In this document: positions 8,772 through 16,713 of the stretch, one piece after another | Layout of the letters: the number at the start of each line of letters is the position of its first letter | How positions within the stretch are numbered: the stretch's first letter is position 1 | From: Streptomyces chartreusis | Lineage (GTDB): Bacteria > Actinomycetota > Actinomycetes > Streptomycetales > Streptomycetaceae | NCBI RefSeq assembly: GCF_008704715.1 | Contig: NZ_CP023689.1 | Location: forward strand, 6,200,001-6,264,000 | Direction: 5' to 3' | DNA: 64,000 nt | The notes under the pieces: generated by a model | Database searches by the model: none | The model's input: the letters and a program-made list of their open reading frames with translations, nothing else | What the model was told of the DNA's origin: nothing | Program-made: the position numbers and the translations under genes

Positions 8772-8875
8772 ATTGCTGTGCCGGCTGCCCGGAACGACGG
8801 TGGTGTCCGGGAACGACCGCGGGGCGCGGCACGCTCCCTCGCCGTGCCGCGCCCCGTCCCCCGGACCCCCGCCGG

Positions 8876-10306
8876 CTAGAACACCTCGTCCACCTCGGGC
8901 AGCGTGCCCGTGCGGGCCGCCTTCGCGTACCAGTGGGCGCTCGACTTCGGCGTCCTCGTGAGGGTGGCGTAGTCGACGTACACCGCGCCGAACCGCTTCT
9001 CGTAGCCGTAAGCCCACTCGAAGTTGTCCAGCAGGGACCACAGGTAGTAGCCGCGGACGTCCGCGCCGTCGGTGATCGCGCGGCGGACCGCCGCGAGGTG
9101 GCCGTGCAGATAGGCGATGCGCTCCGGGTCGTGGACCCGGCCCTCGGAGTCGGGCTTGTCGTCGTAGGCCGCGCCGTTCTCGGTGATGTACAGCGGCAGG
9201 CCCGGCGCCTCCCGCGTGTACCGCATGATCAGCTCGTGCAGGCCGGTCGGGTCGATGGACCAGCCCATGGCCGTGCGGTCACCCGGAGTCTGGTGGAACA
9301 GCACGTCGTCCGCGCCGGGCCACGGCGAGTGCTCGCTCGCCCCGTGGCCGTCGGCACGCGGGCCGGCCTGCTCGGCGTCGCTCGCGGAGACCAGCGCGGG
9401 CGTGTAGTAGTTCAGGCCCAGCGCGTCGAGCGGCTGGTTGATCGCCGCCAGGTCGCCGTCCAGGACGTACGACCAGTCCGTCAGCTGCTCCGTGGCCGTG
9501 AACAGGCTGGCCGGATAGGCGCCGTGCAGGATCGGGCCGTGGTAGATCCCGTTGGCCAGGTCGTCGATCTTCCGGGCCGCCGCCAGGTCCGCGGGGTCCT
9601 GCGAAACCGGCCGCACGGTGGAGGAGTTGAGGCTCAGGGCCACCGTGTTGCGGGCGGGCATCACCGAGCGCAGGGCCGTGGCGCCGAGGCCGTGCGCGAG
9701 GTTGAGGTGGTGGGACGCGCGCAGCGTGGCGACCGGCTCGGTGCGGCCCGGCGCGTGGACGCCGGAGCCGTAGCCCAGGAAGGCGCTGCACCACGGCTCG
9801 TTGAGCGTGATCCACTGCTCCACGCGGTCGCCGAGGGCCTCGCCGACGATCTGGGCGTACTCGGCGAAGCGGTAGGCCGTGTCGCGCTCCGGCCAGCCGC
9901 CCGCGTCCTCCAGCTCCTGCGGCAGGTCCCAGTGGTAGAGGGTGACGGCGGGCTTGATGCCCTTCGCCAGCAGCTCGTCCACCAGACGGCGGTAGAAGTC
10001 CAGGCCCCGCTGGACCGCGGGCCCGCGTCCCGTGGGCTGCACCCGTGACCAGGAGATCGAGAAGCGGTACGCGCCCAGGCCGAGGTCGGCCATCAGCGCC
10101 ACGTCGTCGCGGTAGCGGTGGTAGTGGTCGACAGCGATGTCACCGTGCTCGCCGCCGGCCGTCTTGCCCGGGGTGTGGCTGAAGGTGTCCCAGATCGACG
10201 GCGTGCGGCCGTCCTCCCGGACCGCCCCCTCGATCTGGTACGCGGAGGTCGCGGCACCCCAGAGGAAGGCGGGCGGAAAGGACACGGGTGTCATGGGCTC
10301 AGGCAT
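8876..10306 (-). CDS. bglC: Beta-glucosidase, GH1 (cellobiose hydrolysis)
   Basis: A 476-residue intracellular GH1 enzyme without a signal peptide, the usual family length. The acid/base Glu170 is in WITLNEPW and the nucleophile Glu376 in YITENGAA; the N-terminal FLWGAATSAYQIEGA is a GH1 signature. It hydrolyses cellobiose and cello-oligosaccharides brought in by CebEFG. The ATG at 10306 is chosen because GGGAG lies 7 bases upstream; MTPV at 10294 is an alternative. A CebR operator covers this ribosome-binding site and touches the ATG, so repression should block bglC separately from the upstream ceb genes. A 36-base pyrimidine-only run occurs in the message strand downstream of cebG. Confidence 0.93.
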   Translation of the reverse strand: MPEPMTPVSFPPAFLWGAATSAYQIEGAVREDGRTPSIWDTFSHTPGKTAGGEHGDIAVDHYHRYRDDVALMADLGLGAYRFSISWSRVQPTGRGPAVQRGLDFYRRLVDELLAKGIKPAVTLYHWDLPQELEDAGGWPERDTAYRFAEYAQIVGEALGDRVEQWITLNEPWCSAFLGYGSGVHAPGRTEPVATLRASHHLNLAHGLGATALRSVMPARNTVALSLNSSTVRPVSQDPADLAAARKIDDLANGIYHGPILHGAYPASLFTATEQLTDWSYVLDGDLAAINQPLDALGLNYYTPALVSASDAEQAGPRADGHGASEHSPWPGADDVLFHQTPGDRTAMGWSIDPTGLHELIMRYTREAPGLPLYITENGAAYDDKPDSEGRVHDPERIAYLHGHLAAVRRAITDGADVRGYYLWSLLDNFEWAYGYEKRFGAVYVDYATLTRTPKSSAHWYAKAARTGTLPEVDEVF

Positions 10307-10319
10307 GGAAGCGCTCCCA
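10306..10319. promoter_or_regulatory. CebR operator at bglC
   Basis: TGGAAGCGCTCCCA differs by one base from the 14-bp CebR palindrome TGGGAGCGCTCCCA. It overlaps the bglC ribosome-binding site and start codon. Confidence 0.85.
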
Positions 10320-10350
10320 TTGGAGGTCGTGGAGACCGACGAGTACGAGT

Positions 10351-10386
10351 AGGAGGGGAGAGGGGGGAGGAGGGGGAGAGAGGGGG
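10351..10386 (+). repeat. Homopurine tract in cebG-bglC gap
   Basis: Thirty-six consecutive purines contain five or more G-runs of four to six. It lies on the plus strand, the template strand for bglC, between the cebG stop and the bglC start. It could form a G-quadruplex or triplex. Confidence 0.7.
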
Positions 10387-10458
10387 ACGGGGCCGGGGGC
10401 CGGGGCGGCGGTGACGCGACCCCCGGGGCCGTGGGACGTACGGGCGGCGGGCCGGGCG

Positions 10459-11361
10459 TCAGCCCTTGACGGCGCCCTGCATGATGCCGCCGACGATCTG
10501 CTTGCCGAACAGCAGGAAGGCGATCAGCAGCGGCAGTGTGCCGAGCAGGGCGCCCGCCATGATCACCGCCTGGTCGGGAACGTACCCGGTGCCCAGGGAG
10601 TTCAGCGCGACCTGCACGGTCGGGTTCTCCTGGTTCAGGGCGATGATCGGCCACAGGAAGTCGTTCCAGGCGAACACGAAGGTCAGCAGGCCGAGTACGG
10701 CCATCGCCGGCCGGGCCGCCGGGAACACCACGTGCCAGACGACCCGCAGACTGCTCGCGCCGTCCACCCGGGCCGCCTCGATCAGCTCGGTCGGCAGCGC
10801 CTGCACCAGGTACTGCCGCATGAAGAACGTACCGAAGGCCGTGCACAGCGTCGGCAGGATCACCGTCTGGAGCTGGTTCGACCAGCCGAGGTCCGCCATC
10901 CACAGATACAGCGGTACGACCGCCAGCTGCGGCGGGATCATCATCGTGCCGATCGTCAGCAGCAGCAGGACGCCGGAGAACTTGAAGCGGAGCTTGGCGA
11001 AGGCGAAGCCGGCGAGCGTGGAGAACAGCACCGTGCTGATGGTGATCATGCCCGCCACGAAGATGGTGTTGAACATCGCCGTGCCGAGGCCGCCCTCCTC
11101 CCACGCCCGTTCCATGTTCTTGAACAGGTTCCCGCCGAACCACAGCGGCGGCGGGGTCTCCGCGAGGCGCTGGTTGCTGCGCGAGGCCGCGATCGCCGTC
11201 CACACCAGCGGGGCCAGCGAGAGCAGCGCGAACAAGGACAGGACGACATAGGTGAGCGGGCCGGCGTGCAGCTGCTTGCCGGCGCCCATCACCCGGGGCC
11301 GCTCGCGCCGGGTCTTCACGGGCTCCGTGGACTGAGGTGTCGTCAGTTCGGTCGCGGTCAT
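10459..11361 (-). CDS. cebG: Cellobiose ABC transporter permease
   Basis: A 300-residue inner-membrane permease of the MalG type, with six predicted helices, the first near residues 34-58 (LTYVVLSLFALLSLAPLVW). The conserved cytoplasmic EAA loop that docks the ATPase reads ELIEAARVDGASSLRVVWHV (about 193-212). It works with CebF and the lipoprotein CebE to import cellobiose and cellotriose. Its ATG overlaps the cebF stop by 4 bases, so translation is coupled. No ATPase gene is present; in Streptomyces the shared MsiK ATPase, encoded elsewhere, is known to serve this importer. Confidence 0.9.
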   Translation of the reverse strand: MTATELTTPQSTEPVKTRRERPRVMGAGKQLHAGPLTYVVLSLFALLSLAPLVWTAIAASRSNQRLAETPPPLWFGGNLFKNMERAWEEGGLGTAMFNTIFVAGMITISTVLFSTLAGFAFAKLRFKFSGVLLLLTIGTMMIPPQLAVVPLYLWMADLGWSNQLQTVILPTLCTAFGTFFMRQYLVQALPTELIEAARVDGASSLRVVWHVVFPAARPAMAVLGLLTFVFAWNDFLWPIIALNQENPTVQVALNSLGTGYVPDQAVIMAGALLGTLPLLIAFLLFGKQIVGGIMQGAVKG

Positions 11362-12386
11362 TGGGACTTCCTCAGCCGTCGGGAGATCAGCAGCTGGATC
11401 ACGGCGACGATCAGCAGGATCAGGAACATCGACCAGGCGATCGCGGACGCCTTGCCGAGGTTGCCGATGATCCAGCCCTGGTCGTACATGTACAGACCGA
11501 GCGTCTGGTACTGGTGCTCGGAGCCGCCCTTGGAACCGGAGACCCCGCCGAACAGCAGGGGCTCACCGAAGAGCTGGGTCGCGCCGATCGTGGAGACGAC
11601 GACCGTGAACAGGATCGTCGGCCGCAGCTGCGGGATCGTCACATGGATGAACTGCTGCCAGCGGTTGGCGCCGTCGATCGCCGCGGACTCGTAGAGGTCG
11701 ACCGGGATCGCCTGCATCGCCGCCAGATAGATCAGCGCGTTGTAGCCGGTCCAGCGCCAGATCACGATCGAGGAGACCGCGAACTGCGAACCCCAGTCGG
11801 ACTCACGCCAGTTGACGGGGTCGATGCCGACGAAGTCCAGCAGCCAGTTGATCATGCCGCCGTCCCAGGAGTACAGCAGCACGAACACCAGCGTCGCCGC
11901 CGCCACCGAGGTGGCGTACGGGGTGAGCATCACGACCCGCCACACGGTCGAGCCGCGCAGCTTGTAGTTGAGCAGATGCGCCAGGCCGATCGCCATCAGC
12001 AGCTGCGGCACCGTGGAGATCACACCGATGGTGAAGGTGTTCCACAGCGCGTTCCAGAAGAAGTCCGAGGACAGCAGGTTCTCGTAGTTGTCCAGGCCTG
12101 CCCAGGTCTGGCCGTCGAGATTGGCCAGCTGCACGTTGTGCAGCGAGTACCACGCCGTGTACAGCAGCGGGATGAGCGAGAACGCCCCGAAGACGATGAA
12201 GAAGGGGGAGATGAACGCGTACGGCGACGCCTTCATGTCCCAGCGGTACAGCCGGCTCCGCCAGGAACTGCTCCCCGGCGGCGGGGTACCGCGACCGTTC
12301 GCGCGGCCGGCCGCGCCCGGCTTGTCACCGGGCGCGGCGTCGGCACTCGACGCGGGATGCGCGAGGGCCTGCTTGGAACTGCTCAC
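11358..12386 (-). CDS. cebF: Cellobiose ABC transporter permease
   Basis: A 342-residue MalF-type permease. After a 45-residue hydrophilic, Gly/Arg-rich N-terminus (GDKPGAAGRANGRGTPPPG) come six predicted helices starting at SPFFIVFGAFSLIPLLYTAW. The EAA loop reads DLYESAAIDGANRWQQFIHV. It forms the heterodimeric channel with CebG. The start is GTG at 12386, overlapping the cebE stop (GTGA), and its own stop overlaps cebG; the three genes therefore form one tightly coupled operon controlled by the operator at 13828. Confidence 0.9.
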   Translation of the reverse strand: MSSSKQALAHPASSADAAPGDKPGAAGRANGRGTPPPGSSSWRSRLYRWDMKASPYAFISPFFIVFGAFSLIPLLYTAWYSLHNVQLANLDGQTWAGLDNYENLLSSDFFWNALWNTFTIGVISTVPQLLMAIGLAHLLNYKLRGSTVWRVVMLTPYATSVAAATLVFVLLYSWDGGMINWLLDFVGIDPVNWRESDWGSQFAVSSIVIWRWTGYNALIYLAAMQAIPVDLYESAAIDGANRWQQFIHVTIPQLRPTILFTVVVSTIGATQLFGEPLLFGGVSGSKGGSEHQYQTLGLYMYDQGWIIGNLGKASAIAWSMFLILLIVAVIQLLISRRLRKSQ

Positions 12387-13708
12387 TGGCCGAGCACGTC
12401 CTTGATCTCGTTGGTCGCGGCGTCCCAGCCCTGCTCAGGGCTCTTGCCCTTCTGCTCGACCTGGAGGATGCCGATGTCGGTGATCGCGGTGCCGATCGGC
12501 TGGTCCTTGGTGCCCAGGTACTGCGTCGGGATGGTGTTGGCGGAGGCCGAGAAGATCTCGGTGATCGGCGCGTCGGAGAAGTACGCCTGGGTGGCGGCCG
12601 CCGGCTTCAGGCTCGAGTACGACGACGGGGCCGACGGGAAGCTGGCCTGCTTGGCGAAGACCTTCGCCTGCTGCTCGGGCGCGGTCAGCCACTTCGCCAG
12701 CTCGACGGCCTCCTTCTGGTGCTTGCTCGCCGTCGGCACGCCGATGAACGAACCGCCCCAGTTGGCCGCGGTCGGCGCCGCCGCCACGTCCCACTTGCCC
12801 TTGCCGGCCTCACCGGACTTCTCCTGGATGTAACCGATCATCCAGGCCGGGCAGGCGACGGTGGCGAAGGTGCCGTTCGCGTAGCCCTGGTCCCACGGCT
12901 TGTCGAACTGCTTCAGCTTCGCGGACATGTTGCTGGTCGCCACGTCCATGGCGACGTCCCAGGCCTTCTTCACACCGGCGGACTTGTCCCAGACGACGTT
13001 GCCGTCCTTGTCGTAGTACCGCTCGACCTCACCGCCGAGGGCCGCGTTGTAGACGGAGGAGGCGGAGTCCACGAACTTGGTGCCGCTCGGCGCCTTCTTC
13101 ATGTAGTCCTTGCCGAGGTCGACGTACTTGCCCCAGTCGCCCTTCCACTGCTCGGCGAGCTTGGTGCGGTCGGTCTCCAGACCGGCCTTCTCGAACAGGT
13201 CCTTGCGGTAGCAGATCGCCATCGGGCCGATGTCGGTGCCGAGCCCGATCAGCTTGCCGTCCTTCGTGGTGGCCTGGGCGTTCTTCCAGTCCAGCCACTG
13301 GGACTTGTCGACCTCCTTGCCGAGGTCGACGAACTTGTCGGCCTGCGTCTGCACGGCCTCGGTGACGTTGCCGACCTCGATCGCCTGGATGTCGTCGGTG
13401 CCGGCGCCGGCCTGGAGGCGGGTGAGGGTCTTGGGCCAGTAGACGTCGGTCCGGGTGGTGACGTTCTCCTTGATGTTGATGTCGGGGTGGAGCTTCATGT
13501 ACTCGTCGTAGAGGCCGGCCTGCTTGTAGCCGAAGACACCGAAGGTGCCGATGGTGAGCGTGGTCTTGCCGCCGCCTCCGTTGCCACCGCCCTCGTTCGA
13601 AGAGCCGTCGTCCGAGTCCTCGGCGCAGCCGGCGAGCAGCCCTGTCGTCAGCGCGGCTGCGGCCGCGAGGGCCATCAGCCGGCGGGACCTGCGGGTACTC
13701 GTGCGCAT
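12383..13708 (-). CDS. cebE: Cellobiose/cellotriose-binding lipoprotein
   Basis: A 441-residue extracellular solute-binding protein of ABC cluster B. The signal sequence MRTSTRRSRRLMALAAAAAL ends in a lipobox LLAGC with Cys28 as the lipid-bearing residue. A Gly/Ser/Asp spacer (SDDGSSNEGGGNGGGG) precedes the binding domain that begins TTLTIGTFGVFGYKQ. It delivers cello-oligosaccharides to CebFG. The ATG at 13708 has an ideal ribosome-binding site (AGGAGG). The gene is first in the operon, with a perfect CebR palindrome about 120 bp upstream. Confidence 0.93.
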   Translation of the reverse strand: MRTSTRRSRRLMALAAAAALTTGLLAGCAEDSDDGSSNEGGGNGGGGKTTLTIGTFGVFGYKQAGLYDEYMKLHPDINIKENVTTRTDVYWPKTLTRLQAGAGTDDIQAIEVGNVTEAVQTQADKFVDLGKEVDKSQWLDWKNAQATTKDGKLIGLGTDIGPMAICYRKDLFEKAGLETDRTKLAEQWKGDWGKYVDLGKDYMKKAPSGTKFVDSASSVYNAALGGEVERYYDKDGNVVWDKSAGVKKAWDVAMDVATSNMSAKLKQFDKPWDQGYANGTFATVACPAWMIGYIQEKSGEAGKGKWDVAAAPTAANWGGSFIGVPTASKHQKEAVELAKWLTAPEQQAKVFAKQASFPSAPSSYSSLKPAAATQAYFSDAPITEIFSASANTIPTQYLGTKDQPIGTAITDIGILQVEQKGKSPEQGWDAATNEIKDVLGQ

Positions 13709-14086
13709 TGCGTCCTCCTGTTGCCTGACGTGCCGACCCCCCGGCCAACTGCATTGTTGGGCCCGTTCGTTTGTACTCGCTGCGGCTCGGGCGGGGAACG
13801 TGCGGGATGTGTATGTGTCAGGTACTGTGGGAGCGCTCCCACAGGTGATGTGTTGAAGGTTCGTCGGTCCGAGCGGGGGTGTCAAGGGAGCGGACGCGGA
13901 GTTATGTGTTCAGTTATCGGCCCGTTAGCTAACTCGGCAGGGCCGGCGGTGCGGGTGCGAACTCGGCCAAGATCGCCTGTATTTGGCCGAAGCAGGGTCT
14001 TGATCAACGATCCCCGCGGACGGTCACGGCACCGGCGGGACTGTTAAATTCCAGGCCAACGGAATGGTCAACGGGAGGCGGAGCCC
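13709..14086. promoter_or_regulatory. Divergent cebE/cebR control region
   Basis: The 378-bp gap has no gene. Besides the CebR box at 13828 it holds a 10-bp palindrome GTTAGCTAAC (13924-13933) and an inverted repeat CGGCCAA-12-TTGGCCG (13964-13989) on the cebR side. I see no CebR-type 14-mer close to cebR. A TTAAAT at about 14043 could be part of the cebR promoter. Confidence 0.5.
13828..13841. promoter_or_regulatory. CebR operator at cebE
   Basis: A perfect TGGGAGCGCTCCCA palindrome, extended to 18 bp (13826-13843) by flanking TG/CA. It matches the known Streptomyces CebR box and lies in the cebE promoter region. Confidence 0.92.
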
Positions 14087-15142
14087 ATGGCAACCCACGG
14101 AGCGCGGGGCCGGAGCGGCGGTCGGCCGACCCTCGAAGAGGTGGCGGCCCGCGCGGGCGTCGGGCGCGGCACCGTATCCCGGGTGATCAACGGCTCGCCC
14201 CGGGTCAGTGACGCGACCCGCGCGGCGGTCGAGGCGGCGGTCGCCGAACTCGGCTACGTCCCCAACACCGCCGCCCGCGCCCTCGCGGCGAACCGCACGG
14301 ACGCCATCGCACTGGTCGTGCCCGAGCCGGAGACCCGGTTCTTCGCGGAACCGTACTTCTCGGACATGCTCAAGGGAGTCGGAGCGGAGCTCACCGACAC
14401 CGAGATGCAGTTGCTGCTGATCTTCGCGGGCAGCGACAAGGAACGGCGCCGCCTGGCCCAGTACCTGGCCGCCCACCGCGTGGACGGCGTCCTGCTGGTC
14501 TCGGTCCACGCGGACGACCCGCTGCCCGACCTGCTGGCCCAGCTGGAGATCCCGGCGGTGATCAGCGGTCCGAGATCGGCCGCGGAGACGCTGACCTCGG
14601 TCGACTCGGACAACTACGGCGGTGCCCGCTCGGCCGTCGAGCACCTGATGGACCGCGGCCGCACCCGCATCGCGCACATCACCGGCCGCCTCGACGTCTA
14701 CGGCGCCCAGCGCCGCGTCGACGGCTACCGCGACGCCCTGCGTGACGCGGGCCGCCCGGTGGACGACGGGCTGATCGAGCCCGGTGACTTCACGGAGGAG
14801 GGCGGCGCCGGCGCGATGCGGGCCCTGCTGGAGCGCCACCCCGACCTGGACGCGGTCTTCGCGGGATCGGACGTCACCGCGGCCGGCGCCCGCCACGCGC
14901 TGCGCGAGGCGGGCCGCCGCATCCCCGAGGACGTCGCCCTCGTCGGCTACGACGACTCCGCCATCGCCCGCCACATGGACCCGCCCCTCACCAGCGTCCG
15001 CCAGCCCATCGAGGAGATGGGCCGCCGCATGATCGACCTCCTCCTCACCGAGATCGCGGACCGCCGCCCGACGGCGTCGAGGGACCTGGAGCGGACCCAG
15101 GCGGTCCTGGCCACGGAGTTGGTGACGCGGGCCTCGTCCTGA
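14087..15142 (+). CDS. cebR: LacI-family repressor of cellobiose utilisation
   Basis: A 351-residue repressor. The N-terminal LacI helix-turn-helix reads TLEEVAARAGVGRGTVSRVI (about residues 13-32) with the hinge helix PNTAARALAANRTDAI. A periplasmic-binding-protein-like effector domain follows (ALVVPEPETRFFAEPYF to the end). In Streptomyces CebR is known to release DNA on binding cellobiose or cellotriose. It is divergent from cebEFG, which fits local control. The ATG at 14087 has GGGAGGCGGAG upstream. It carries its own promoter; autoregulation is not obvious because no close operator was seen. Confidence 0.92.
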   Translation: MATHGARGRSGGRPTLEEVAARAGVGRGTVSRVINGSPRVSDATRAAVEAAVAELGYVPNTAARALAANRTDAIALVVPEPETRFFAEPYFSDMLKGVGAELTDTEMQLLLIFAGSDKERRRLAQYLAAHRVDGVLLVSVHADDPLPDLLAQLEIPAVISGPRSAAETLTSVDSDNYGGARSAVEHLMDRGRTRIAHITGRLDVYGAQRRVDGYRDALRDAGRPVDDGLIEPGDFTEEGGAGAMRALLERHPDLDAVFAGSDVTAAGARHALREAGRRIPEDVALVGYDDSAIARHMDPPLTSVRQPIEEMGRRMIDLLLTEIADRRPTASRDLERTQAVLATELVTRASS

Positions 15143-15215
15143 TCGGCGGGGCTCCGACCGCCAACCCCCGCCGGGCGTCGGGCGTCCGGGGCCCGGCGTC
15201 ACACCCGACGTGACG

Positions 15216-15734
15216 TCACCCGGGCGACCGCTGTCGGCGCCACCGGACCTCCCCGTCCTGCCGCTCCTCGGTCGGGGCGAGGCCCGCCGCCGCGGCGACC
15301 GTCGCCGAGGCCTGGTGGGCGGGGTGGACATGGGCGACGACCGTGTGGACCGGGCCCTGCTCCAGCCACCCGACGAGGCCGCGCGCCGCTTCGGAGGCGA
15401 GGCCGCGCCGCTGCCACGGCGTGCCGATCACCCAGGCGATCTCGGCGACGCCGCCCGCGGTGATCGTCGCCTGGACCGTGCCCACGAGGCACGACCCGGC
15501 ACGCAGCCGCAGCACCCAGTTGCACCAGGACACGGCCGGGTCGCCGGAGCCGGCGACGAGACGTTCGTAACGGGCGCGCAGGGCGTCGGGGGAGAGTGGT
15601 TCGCCGCCGATGAAGCGGTGCAGCGCCGGGTCCGCGAGGACGGCGGCCATCTCCTCGGCGTGCTCGACGCGCAGCGGCAGCAGATCGAGACGGCCGGTGC
15701 GCAGGGGCTCGGCGGACACACGGGGCTCGGACAC
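15216..15734 (-). CDS. GNAT-family N-acetyltransferase (RimJ/RimL-like)
   Basis: A 172-residue soluble acetyltransferase. The first strand RLDLLPLRVEHAEEMAAVL is typical of the RimJ/RimL branch; the acetyl-CoA motif A is in AWVIGTPWQRRGLASEAARG (about residues 98-117), with the Q/RxxGxA pyrophosphate loop as QRRGLA. The substrate is unknown and could be a protein N-terminus or a small amine. The start is GTG at 15734; the frame cannot extend upstream usefully because of the hairpin at 15770-15805. It stands alone between cebR and tRNA-His. Confidence 0.8.
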   Translation of the reverse strand: MSEPRVSAEPLRTGRLDLLPLRVEHAEEMAAVLADPALHRFIGGEPLSPDALRARYERLVAGSGDPAVSWCNWVLRLRAGSCLVGTVQATITAGGVAEIAWVIGTPWQRRGLASEAARGLVGWLEQGPVHTVVAHVHPAHQASATVAAAAGLAPTEERQDGEVRWRRQRSPG

Positions 15735-15769
15735 CGTCGGAAGCCTAGGGCCCGCCCCAGGAAACGCAA

Positions 15770-15805
15770 TCAGCCGGTGACTTCATCTCTGAAGTCACCG
15801 GCTGA
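15770..15805. terminator. Terminator after tRNA-His
   Basis: A perfect 16-bp inverted repeat (arm TCAGCCGGTGACTTCA) with a TCTC loop begins 8 bases past the tRNA 3' end. It can stop transcription from the tRNA on the minus strand. Confidence 0.8.
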
Positions 15806-15813
15806 TCATCAAG

Positions 15814-15887
15814 GGTGAGTGACGGGACTCGAACCCGCGGCATCCTGGACCACAACCAGGTGCTCTACCAGCTGAGCTACACCCACC
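15814..15887 (-). tRNA. tRNA-His (anticodon GTG)
   Basis: The minus strand folds as a cloverleaf. The acceptor stem GTGGGTG pairs with CACTCAC, with one G-T pair. The anticodon stem-loop CTGGTTGTGGTCCAG carries GTG, and the T arm is CGGGTTCGAGTCCCG. The extra G at position -1 (15887) faces discriminator C73 (15814), a hallmark of histidine tRNA. The 3' CCA is not fully encoded; the next bases are CTT. Confidence 0.95.
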
Positions 15888-16003
15888 ATGACCGGCTGTT
15901 GACTTCCGCGGAGTCCCCTACCGGCCGAGAAAAAGTGTACAGGGTCCGAAGGGGTGCTCGCGCACGCCTTTTCACGGCGCCCCTGTCGGACCCCCTCGCA
16001 CAC

Positions 16004-16606
16004 CTACTGAGCAGGCACGACGTGCTTCGCGGCGATCGACTTCGCGGTGTCCGAGTCGGGGCCGGGCTGGGGCACGAAGACGGCCTCGCGGTAGTACCGG
16101 AGTTCGGCGATGGACTCGCGGATATCGGCGAGTGCGCGGTGGTTGCCGTTCTTCTCCGGGCTGTTGAAGTAGGCCCGCGGGTACCAGCGCCGGGCGAGCT
16201 CCTTGATGGAGCTGACGTCCACGATCCGGTAGTGGAGGTAGTCCTCCAGGGTCGGCATGTCGCGCAGCAGGAAGCCGCGGTCGGTGCCGACGGAGTTCCC
16301 GCACAGCGGCGCCTTGCCGGGTTCCTTGACGTGTTCGCGGACGTAGGCGAGGACCTGCTCCTCGGCGTCCTCGAGGGTCGTGCCGCCGGCGAGTTCGGCG
16401 AGCAGCCCGGACGCGGTGTGCATCTGACGCACCACCTCCGGCATCGTCTCCAGCGCCGCGTCCGGCGGGCGGATGACGATGTCCACACCCTCGCCGAGGA
16501 TGTTGAGCTCGGAGTCGGTGACGAGGGCGGCAACCTCGATGAGCGCGTCGTCGGACAGCGAGAGGCCGGTCATCTCGCAGTCGATCCACACCATGCGATC
16601 GTTCAT
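16004..16606 (-). CDS. orn: Oligoribonuclease, DEDDh 3'-5' exoribonuclease
   Basis: A 200-residue enzyme that degrades two- to five-base RNA remnants, including the pGpG product of cyclic-di-GMP breakdown. The exonuclease motif I is WIDCEMTG (Asp9, Glu11), motif II is near LCGNSVGTDRGFL, and motif III is in NHRALADIRESI with the catalytic His. The length is standard. In S. coelicolor the orthologue (ornA) is known to be needed for normal growth and sporulation. It lies just downstream of adpA on the same strand, but a hairpin at 16672-16702 separates them. Confidence 0.95.
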   Translation of the reverse strand: MNDRMVWIDCEMTGLSLSDDALIEVAALVTDSELNILGEGVDIVIRPPDAALETMPEVVRQMHTASGLLAELAGGTTLEDAEEQVLAYVREHVKEPGKAPLCGNSVGTDRGFLLRDMPTLEDYLHYRIVDVSSIKELARRWYPRAYFNSPEKNGNHRALADIRESIAELRYYREAVFVPQPGPDSDTAKSIAAKHVVPAQ

Positions 16607-16671
16607 GCGCCCACCCTACGGCTGACGTCCGTTCTTGGGTGCCCCGCGTCGGTGTGGAGGTCCTCGAAACG

Positions 16672-16702
16672 CCGGACGGGCCGAGTGGATCGGCCCGTCC
16701 GG
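16672..16702. terminator. Terminator after adpA
   Basis: A perfect 13-bp inverted repeat (CCGGACGGGCCGA) with a 5-base loop starts 11 bases past the adpA stop codon. Confidence 0.75.
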
Positions 16703-16713
16703 TGTCTACGACG

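Noticed and set aside
8876..11203. Apparent 775-residue fusion of a permease fragment and bglC
   Set aside because: The N-terminal part is an out-of-frame reading of cebG. The real bglC starts at 10306, with a ribosome-binding site and CebR operator.
15770..15887. tRNA-associated integration site
   Set aside because: No integrase, excisionase or duplicated tRNA 3' end is seen near tRNA-His; the hairpin beside it is explained as a terminator.
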